Of a stretch of DNA of 64,000 nt, positions 55,949 through 64,000 are shown in pieces (position 1 is the stretch's first letter; the number at the start of each line of letters is the position of its first letter). The notes beneath the pieces are model-generated. The model was not told the origin of the DNA. It searched no databases and saw only the letters and a list, made by a program, of their open reading frames with translations. This DNA comes from Chloranthus sessilifolius (lineage: Eukaryota > Streptophyta > Magnoliopsida > Chloranthales > Chloranthaceae), in NCBI GenBank assembly GCA_021018995.1, contig CM037591.1:68599901-68663900 (forward strand), written 5' to 3'. Both the position numbers and the translations under genes were made by a program.

Positions 55949-56271
55949 AATTTTCGTCCTCGAAAATAAAGTGAACAATGATGGAAATTTGGTCATGATG
56001 TAAGAGATAAACTCAATGGTGTACGACAGCAAGATACACTGGTTTATTGAACTTATAGCTTAGCCATACGTCATGTGGTACACTTCAGCAAGGAATATAT
56101 CAAGCACACTTGAAGAATTCGGACAAAACAAGATATAACCGCAATTATAGTAACAACAACAAGCATCAATCATCAAATATAGACGTGAATGATATACATA
56201 GCACACATTTACATACAATATACAGTCTTGTTATAGATGATCTCAAATTACTCCTAGGCAACATTTAAATG
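55949..56271. other. Spacer between extra ORF and PPT of element E
   Basis: AT-rich; nothing recognised apart from the cgaggacgaaaatt motif next to the PPT. Confidence 0.6.
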
Positions 56272-57645
56272 TCAGTCATAAACCACTAGCTTGTGAGTGT
56301 ATAACTTACCAGGTTGGGGACTTGGTTGTTGTTGACCCGTTGATGATGGACCGGCATCTTGTTGCTGAAAGTCTTGCTGGAATTCTGTTACCAATAATGT
56401 TGCATTGCGGGTGTATTGGGAGACGTAGTTGTGCGCCCGCCCAATGTAAGGGGTTGCAGTAGTTTGGAATGTATGCTCCATCATGATGTTTGTCGCTTCT
56501 TCAATATAATCAATTCGTTGATGGAGCATATAATGATTTCGATATAAATTATCGAATTGAAGAAGGGTTTGCTCATGGTTTTCACGCATGAGTTGTACCA
56601 GATCAGCATTGGTATATGTTCCTTGTGTCGAGGGAACTGATTCGGTTTGTGTTTGAGTTTGCGATTGAGAGGGAATGGGGATGTCTTGGGTTGGTACTAC
56701 GGGCGGTGCTTGTGGAGGTGATGGACCTTTGTGGAGCTTGGCGGTTTCGAACCACTTGGGATGACCTTTGATGCACATTTCTCTAGATAGCTGGGCTAAA
56801 GACTCGCATATTATACGTGCAGATGTCTTCACCCGAGGGAACTTGGTAGGGGACTTGATTGACACTATCGGAGTGTCCTTCTAAAAGACGGGTAATTAAG
56901 CGGGGATAGGGGCATGATGGCATGGGATTAGAAACGTTGCTTTGCAAATGAATGTTGGCATATTTGATGCCTTCCCATACCACCCTTGGGGCATTTAACC
57001 ATCTGTTCTCATGAACAGTGAATTGAGCTTGTAAGAGAGCATCTCAGTGCTCTCTCTCATGCTACATCAGGTATAAATTACAATGGAATACACAATCAAG
57101 AAACCACATTTTCTGTGGTAATTGGCTGCGACGGACTGCAAGGCCGTGAGCAGAAGAGATCTGCCCATCAGTAATCTTTGTAGTGATGTGATGAAATTTT
57201 ACATCCCTTTGTCGAGGCATCTGTAGTTCGAGACTGACATCGAAATTTGGACTACAATCCATAGCTTGTGCTATGTCTTGTAAATTGAAATAAAATTTTT
57301 GATTATTGATTTCAGTCTCCAATTGGCTAACAGTTGAAGACACTTTTAGATTTTGATAGAATAATCGGACCAGCCATGGATAAAAATGAGTATGGAAGGG
57401 CTGGTATAAAGCGTCTAACCGCGCTTGTTCCATATACCTAATGACCATGTGATCTAGTCGTTCGATGTAAGGAGTCGATCAATAATAATCCACTCAGGTT
57501 CTATAGCCTTCGCAGCCCACCATGGGACGGGTTGTTCTTGCTCTATGGGTGGATCGATTGGGTCATGGGAAGTAGTAGGGGCCTTGCCCTTTGCTTGGGC
57601 TGAGGCTTTTGGGGGTTTTGATACCCCAGTCTTCCTAGGAGGCAT
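56272..57645 (-). pseudogene. Extra ORF downstream of pol in E (homologue of 42270-43622)
   Basis: Begins MPPRKTGVSKPPKASAQAKG at 57645. It aligns along its length with D's extra ORF: HFYPWLVRLFYQNLKVSST, NQKFYFNLQDIAQAMDC, QLPQKMWFLDCVFHCNLYLM, PRVVWEGIKYANIHLQS and, near the end, MLHQRIDYIEEATNIMMEHT. A frameshift near 57450 and stops at 57062 and about 57045 break it. The C-terminal 200 codons are open (56272-56865). Gln/Pro/Ser-rich linkers flank the core. It lies between pol and the PPT on the sense strand, so it belongs to the element. Function unknown. Confidence 0.8.
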
Positions 57646-58517
57646 CTTAATGAAGTTAAAAGACAAGGAAGTAAAATTGGAGCTAGGACTCTGGTTTTAC
57701 CTCACACTGACACCAAAATTTGCTTGAATTAGTGTACCAGCAAAAAATGAAGAGCTGCCAAGAGGAGATCAATAGCATGTAACAGGTTTTGGCTTGATCT
57801 TTTGGAGTGCATGTAGATAATATAGCTTGGAAGCTGGAAGAAACAAGAAACTGCACAGCAAAATAACAGAAAACCGACTTGAAGTGGGTTTCAGACCCAC
57901 ATAAACTTCACAGGGTTACCGCGGCAACCATATATGCTTGCCGCGGCCAGCACTATTCCTTACCGCGGCAAGGGGGTCAAAAGTGTACTGGCCCAGATTT
58001 CGAGGCCTATTGTCTTTGGTGCAAAAGGTTTTGGTACCTGGGTGTACCTACCAGATACAAGGTCTGTCAAAAAATATGTGTCGACCTTTTTAGCGTGTGT
58101 TGCTATATTAAACTATTTTATTTTGATGAAATTTCAATCTGTATTGCATTACATTACGTGAGAAAGTACTGTGCCAACCCATAGTTGGACCTCATAAATT
58201 TAACTGGGACCTGAGGAAGTGTTCTAGGATTGGTCACTTCGCTTAGGTGTCACCCTCAACAAATTGAAACTTTATTGTTTCTTCAATTTTATTTTTTTTT
58301 ACAATTTCAAAAAAATAAGTTTATTTTGTTGTATTTTAGTTCTAACAGAAAATGATGTTATTTTATTTTATTTTATCTATCTCAAGGTCCATAAATGGTG
58401 TCCTATATTTGATGTAGTTCCTTATATACAGGTGCAGGGTGCTTTAAATAGAATATTTGACAAAAATAAAATTTGCAATGAACCAAGCATATTATAGGCA
58501 TACATTAAGTACGTACC
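57646..58517. other. Region between pol and extra ORF of element E
   Basis: Non-coding. It contains the palindromes at 57916-57971, about 270 bp upstream of the extra ORF start, and T-rich sequence at 58260-58390. Confidence 0.7.
57916..57971. repeat. CCGCGG palindromes upstream of E's extra ORF
   Basis: Three sites TTRCCGCGGCMA at 57916, 57938 and 57960, 22 bp apart. The first two form a stem (CCGCGGCAA / TTGCCGCGG) around ccatatatgc. The LTR palindrome at 54922 has the same arms around CCTTATAAGG. Confidence 0.92.
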
Positions 58518-60627
58518 TTATGTAAATAAATGAGGATACTGAGCATGAATATTGGCTTCACGCTCTCAGGTAGCCTCATGCGATCCATGATTCTTCCATT
58601 GGATCAAGAAGAGTGAGATTTTTTTCATTCGTATAATTTGATCTCGGCGGTACAAAATCTGACCTGGTTCTTCGGTCACCGTTAAATCTTCCTGAAAATC
58701 TAACGGTTGATAATCCAACACATGTGTTGGATCGCTGACGTACTTCCTCAGCATAGACACATGGAATATGTCATGAATACTAGAGAAATGCGGAGGTAAT
58801 GCCAGTCGATACGTGACCTCCCCTACTCTACCTAAAACGGGGAATGGTCCAACATAATGAGGACTCAACTTGCCTCGTTTCCCAAACCGCATCACGCCTT
58901 TCGTCAGATAGATTTTGATAAAGACGTGCTTGCCAATCTGTATACCATTCATCAGACTAATAATATAGTTTAGTGAATTTACAAAAGACTTATCAATGTA
59001 GGGTATTACCTGATAATCAACACTTGTTCTTTTGAGATCGGCATAACTCTTCTGTTGACTTTGAGCACTCTTCAATCATTCATGAATAACATGAACAACT
59101 ACATTAGTGCTTTTGATCAAATTAGGGCCTAAAATCAAATGCTCTCCAGCTTCTTCCCAGTTAATCAGAGATTTACATCGGCGTCCATACAGTGCCTCGA
59201 ACGGTGCCATACCGATGCTTGACTGGAAGCTGTTATTGTATGCAAATTTGATCAAAGGTAAGTGTTTTACCCATGATCCTTGAAAATCTAGCATACAAGC
59301 CCTTAACATATCTTCTATCACCTGATTTACCCCTCCGTCTACCCGTCGGTCTAAGGATGAAATGCAGTGCTGAAGTCTAACTTTGAACCCATACCTTCTT
59401 GGAAACTCTGCCAAAATCACGAAGTATATAAAGGATCACGATCTGACACAATGCTTACAGGTATCCCATGTAATCAGACAACCTCTCTCAGATAGATTTT
59501 AGCTAATTTTGATGTTGTATATCGCGTACTATAGGGTAAGAAATGCGCCGATTTGGTGAGACGATCTACAATTACCCAAATCGCACTGTAACCCTTCTGA
59601 GTACGGGGCAAACCGAGAATAAAATCCATGGAGATATTTTCCCATTTCCACTCTAGAATGGGCAGTGGCTGTAACAGACTAGCAGGGTGCTTGTTTTCAA
59701 CCTTTACTTGTTGACAAGTTAAACACTTCGCAACATATTCCGCTACATCGAGTTTTAAACCGCTCCACCAAAATGTCCTTTTGAGATCCTGGTACATCTT
59801 GGTACTGCCAGGATGAATAACATATGCTGACTTGTGAGCTTCTTCGAGAATTTCTTAATGTAAGGCACGATCATCAGGTGCGCATACTCGACCTCGAAAT
59901 AATAAGGACCCATCATCCTTGATCGAGAATTCTAGTTGTAGCCCACTTTGTACTCCCTGTCTGATGGAAATAAGCTCTGCATCTTGCATCTAGAGCTCTC
60001 TGATCCTATCGAAAAGTGGAGCTCGAATCATTACTATAGCAAGTAAACCTCCAGTTGTCGTTGCTCGCAGAGTGGCACTCGATGATACAATGTCATTGAG
60101 TAGTTTACACCTTTGTAATTGTGTCACAAGATGACATAACTGAGCAGATGATTTGCAACTAAGCGCATCAGCTACAACATTGGCTTTGCCGGGATGGTAC
60201 TGAATAGAACAGTCGTAGTCTTTCAAGAACTCCATCCAACTTCTTTTTCTCAAATTCAACTCTTTATGAGTAAAGAGATATTTAAGACTCTTGTGATCGA
60301 TGAAAATTTTGAATGTTTCACCATACAGATAGTGTCTCCAGATTTTTAACGCGAAAACGACCGCTGCTAATTCCAGGTCGTGAGTGGGATAGTTCTTCTC
60401 GTGGTCTTTTAATTGATGGGAACCATAGGCAATTACATGTTCCCATTGATTCAAAACGCAACCTAACCCACTGTATGACGCATAACTGAAGATGACAAAA
60501 CCACCACTGCCTGATGGTAATGCTAAACTAGGAGCGGATGTGAGTCTCCTTTTTAACTCTTGGAAACCCTGTTTGCATGCTTTGGTCCACTCAAATTTAA
60601 CACTTTCGAGTGAGCTGCGTGAGTGGT
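58518..60627 (-). pseudogene. Element E pol: RNase H, integrase, chromodomain (chromovirus)
   Basis: On minus: [20 protein letters not shown], RNase H ([33 protein letters not shown]), integrase zinc part (VIHPGSTKMYQDLKRTFWWS, CLTCQQVKVENKHPASLLQP), core (ISMDFILGLPRTQKGYSAIW, VIVDRLTKSAHFLPY, FAYNNSFQSSIGMAPFEALY), [37 protein letters not shown] and a chromodomain ending in HAQYPHLFT, TAA at 58518-58520. At 58566 the Trp of EATWERE is TGA. A 72 bp GT-AG segment interrupts the integrase C-terminal region (58938-59009). The upstream pol is cut by element G at about 60627. Confidence 0.92.
58938..59009 (-). other. Possible 72 bp intron in E pol
   Basis: Bounded by CAG|GTAATA and ATACAG|ATTGGC on minus. 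Removing it restores SVDYQ-IGKHVF, as in D ([11 protein letters not shown]). AT-rich and in phase (24 codons), so the frame stays open either way. Confidence 0.6.
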
Positions 60628-62504
60628 TGTTGTTGCTTCTTAACGTGCTTGATTTATGTGTGTTTTGAAAACAGGTTTGCAACTGCTAAATTATACTGAA
60701 TCTAGAATATTAAAAAAAAGTAAAGAAATATCAGCACAGGTAGAAGTGAATTAGCCTGCAAGATCAGGGCCAATTGTAGCAAGTTTTAAATGTAAGTGAG
60801 TGAAAGATCATCCACAGAGAATTTGTCTAAAAATGCAAGATAAACCTCCAGATCTGAGCTACCAGATCTGGCCTCTTATCCTATCTAGAAAGCACATAAG
60901 ATGGGGAGGTTGAATTTGTCACATTAACTAAATGATAAAAAGTAAAAGTTAAACTAAATGATCCAGATCCGAGTTGGGGGAACGTTTGAGGTAAACTTAC
61001 AAAAAATGGAGAAGTAATATCTAACTTTGATTTGGTCCTTGAAATCTAATGAGAATGACTGCAGCTCAACTGAGAGATGATCCAATCTTCATCTGGCTAC
61101 AAGCGCAAATGTAAGAGAAATAAATCTAATTTAAGGATTAGGTTTAAGCTTATGGCTATGGTCTGTCCACTTTAATGGCCACAAACCATTCAATAGTCTT
61201 TAATCCAAAGCCTTAGTTTAGAACAAGAAGCATCACTACAAATGTCGTGAGAGAATAGGTTACCAACACTAATTCTCACAGGATTAATGAATCAAGGGAA
61301 ATTGCATGAAAAACAGTAAATCTAAAGGAGTCTAATGCAATAAGGAGATCAGAGGGAACCCTCAACATGAGTCCAATTGAGAATATACGATTTACAGCAA
61401 CCTTTTCAAATCCACCATTACAATTACAGAGCACAACTTAAACAGCTCTCAGATTTGTAGTCTTGAATACAACTCTCTTTTGAATTACAGAAATATCTCA
61501 CAGCTCTCAATTGCAAGTAAAAGTGAAGCTATTACAGGGATTTCAAACAAACTATCTGGTTTGGAAATGGGGGAATAGGAATGAAACTCAAAATTTGGAT
61601 GCCCAAATTAGGCAAATGGTTCGTCTATTTATAGTTTTCCCTAAATCCAGCTCAGATGTGTATCAACCAATCAGAGGTGCTCAGATCTGTATTGACCAAT
61701 GGTGGTCGAGCACGAGGATCAAGATCTGTTCTGGCTAATCAGAATTCCTCGATCTGGTTCAGTCAATCACGTGAAAAAGGCATCAATTCTGTTATGCATT
61801 TTGCAAATCTGTTAGAGTTTCTAGAAGTTCCCGCCAAGTTATTTCATCTCTGGGTGCTCACGTGGAGTGGAATATGCCTTCGCTTCATGCTTAGAATCCT
61901 CTGGAATGTCCCTAGGTTTTTAAATGCATTGGGACACGTGAAACAGATTACTGAATTGCCCTTGTAAAAGCTGAGAACCTCCAGAATACCTTTTCGCAAA
62001 GTTTAGGGGGTTTTTTGCAAGGTGTTATAACTCCTGAACCTCTTTTCGCAAGGTTCTAGTTCTGTTCGAATTGAGTTTTCTCCTTTTCGAAAAGGTAAAT
62101 CATCTCTTCGAAGAGTTCAGATGCTCTTCGAAAGCTTAAGCCTGGAGTTTTTATTCTTTTCGCAGAGTTTCATGTTCTTTGCGAAAAGTTCAGGTTCTTT
62201 GCGAAAAGTACTCTGTAGTGCATTTTTCTGTTCAAATTGCTCCATACTTCTTCTCTGGGTTGAGACCAGGTCTTTGCCTCTTCAATTCAGACCTTCTAGC
62301 AGCTAGTGAGGTTGTTTCTTCTCTTTCTCTCTTTGGATTGACATGGGTTGTCATCTTTTTGGCACTTTTACGCTGCTTTTATGGTTAAGCCTGTCTTTAT
62401 TGTTAGCCGCGATACAAGCACTTAAAACACTTATTTAGTTCTCTCAAAGGTCTATCAAGACTCAAGTTAAGGGGTGAAAAATGGTATTTTTCAGTTCTCA
62501 ACAC
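60628..62504 (-). mobile_element. Element G 3' LTR (about 1877 bp)
   Basis: On minus it begins TGTTGAGAACTG at 62504 and ends GCAACAACA at about 60628 (3 bp ambiguity). The ends are inverted TGTTG / CAACA. It has TATAAATAG near 61625-61637 on minus (plus text ctatttatag). A PPT adjoins. It is inserted in E's pol. Confidence 0.82.
61627..61637 (-). promoter_or_regulatory. TATA box of element G LTR
   Basis: ctataaatag on minus, followed by leader-like sequence. Confidence 0.65.
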
Positions 62505-62520
62505 ACCCCCAAACCTAAGC
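62505..62520 (-). other. Polypurine tract of element G
   Basis: cttaggtttgggggtg on minus, directly before TGTTGAGAAC. Confidence 0.78.
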
Positions 62521-63363
62521 TTTGCTAGTCCCTGAGCAAAGACAGAATTAAAAATAAAGTAAAAAGCCACTTTTGTAGCACAGTTGCATTTAGCATATGC
62601 AACAAGCCTTTTAAACCCCTAGGTGATCCCTAGTGGAGGAGTGAAGTCTCCTGAGGGTTTTCAGTGAAGGTACCCACAAACTTCTCCAATAAATCAGTTA
62701 AGATCAATGCAGTTCTGTTAAAGCAAACTTTCATCCAATCAGATTATTCACACCTGCATCAGTCATGTTGTAAGAAGATTTTCAAGAAAACATCAGTTCA
62801 AAACTAAAATTCTGCTGTAATTCCTTTACCATTCACTCAGTTGGTGTCAAAAAGTTTTTACAAGAAAAATTAATGAAAAGCTTGCCTTCTATTTGAGAAT
62901 TCAGCTTTGATGTTATCCCAAATAAGTTGATTTCAAACCCAACTCTCACTAGGGTTTTCACTCAACATGCAGGTAGGAGGGTTGTACTATTTCACACAAC
63001 TCAAGAGCAGTTACAGCCCTCAAATAGGACTGTAAGCAGGAGCATAGGCATTGCTTTTTAGTTCTTAATTCACTGCTCTTTTCACCATAGATTACACAAA
63101 TCCTTATCTCCATGTGACAGCTCAATCCATCTTTGATCAGTAAGGACTTTAACGTGAGTTGTAATGTGGCTTATGGGTGAAATTTATCAAGAATAAAAGG
63201 GTTGGAATGGAGTTCAAAATTTTAGAAGTCAGTCAAGGTAAGGATGTGGTATGGACACCTTCTTTATTTCAGCACAATTTCATCTTCTTCTTTGAATTTT
63301 CAGAGCCAAAGTGGCCATCTTTTTCTCTTTCTTTTTCAAACTTCCAATGAAATGACTTCTCCA

Positions 63364-63396
<33 letters not shown>

Positions 63397-64000
63397 TTTT
63401 TCAAATCAACATTGACTGGAATGCCACATTTCTTCTGCTGATACATCATTGCCTTCAATTATTTTTCTTTTTCTTTTACCAAAATATTACCCAACTCACC
63501 TTTCTTCAGCTTTCTTTCCTTTACCTTCTGAATTCTCAGAGTGAGGGTTAGGCTAAATGAGGTTGATGAGGTTTCAAAGAAATCTTTGATTTATAAAGCT
63601 CAAATGGTGTGTATCAAGGGCAGTTTTAAAAGGTGGGGCTTTTTGAAGTTCATTTGTCCAAAGAAGGCCCTACATTATGTCTTTAATATCATGATTGCTG
63701 TCAAGCTATTTTAACTTGGATATGTGTAACTTCTAGTGATAAAAAGCAGGTTCAAACAGTCCCTAGAGCAGAAAAAATTGCCAATTCATACCTCCAAAGA
63801 AAACATTTCAGCAAGCCCAAATCTCACTAGGTGTGGTTTTCTATCAAATTCTTGAGGTATATCATCACTGTTTTCTCTCTTTTTAGGTTTACTAAAACAT
63901 CAATTTTTTTTTTTTTAGAAATTTTCTGACCTTCACTTCATGAAAGTATTAGAATTACACTAGAAATCAATTTTAAAAAGTCTTACCTTCCTCATTTTTC
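62521..64000 (-). other. Element G internal 3' region, non-coding
   Basis: No protein domain on either strand. A pyrimidine run (mostly T) lies at 63365-63402. It is the stretch just upstream of G's 3' LTR; the genes would lie beyond the window. Confidence 0.6.

Noticed and set aside
63365-63402. Long T run as a poly(A) tail of a minus-strand retroposon
   Set aside because: No LINE or SINE body or target duplication is visible beside it.

Overview
The window looks like plant nuclear DNA, specifically an angiosperm gene-poor region. Essentially all of it is old LTR retrotransposons nested in one another. I see no host gene, tRNA, rRNA or prokaryote-style feature. The evidence is Ty3/gypsy gag-pol domains, LTRs with TATA boxes, a primer-binding site (PBS) complementary to plant tRNA-Arg, polypurine tracts (PPT), 4-5 bp target duplications (TSD) and GT-AG introns. 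Every coding region is broken by stop codons, and most also by frameshifts. The species cannot be read from the sequence.

Layout. 1-1132 is the end of an LTR related to that of element G. 1133-15315 is element A (minus strand, giant Tat/Ogre-type gypsy): antisense ORF1 on plus (1619-3130), then on minus integrase, archaeal-type RNase H, RT and protease (4703-9740), gag (10067-12946), leader, PBS (14341-14358) and half of the 5' LTR. 15316-37974 is element B (plus, 22.66 kb, complete). It has two LTRs and a TSD (TCAAC), and it sits inside A's 5' LTR in the opposite orientation. B holds gag-pol on plus and two antisense genes on minus: ORF1 (28512-30011) and a 7-exon plant-mobile-domain (PMD) gene (30806-33260). 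37980-38563 is the rest of A's LTR. 38564-43688 is element D (plus, chromovirus). A interrupts it, and it carries a solo Tat LTR C (39091-40636). It ends with chromodomain pol and an extra downstream ORF (42270-43622). 43689-45240 is another solo LTR (F type) with TSD GTTAG. From about 45950 to 53216 is the 3' part of element F (minus), whose antisense PMD gene has about nine exons (50505-53216). Element E (minus, chromovirus, 53217-60627) cuts F's gene; it too has an extra ORF after pol. Element G (minus) cuts E's pol: its 3' LTR is 60628-62504 and its non-coding 3' region runs to the window end.

How it fits together. In A and B the sense strand supplies Gag, protease, RT, two RNases H and integrase, while the other strand carries one or two extra genes. 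The main unexplained signal is a set of short palindromes in arrays with about 47 bp spacing. In B they stand in the LTR U3, in the gag leader, 168 bp upstream of the antisense ORF1 start and upstream of the antisense PMD gene. In A the same visible sites are occupied, but by a different palindrome whose arms carry paired, symmetry-preserving changes. The unrelated families F, D and E have their own dyad arrays in equivalent promoter-proximal positions. I propose that these are element-specific cis-regulatory or RNA-hairpin modules. That is an inference.
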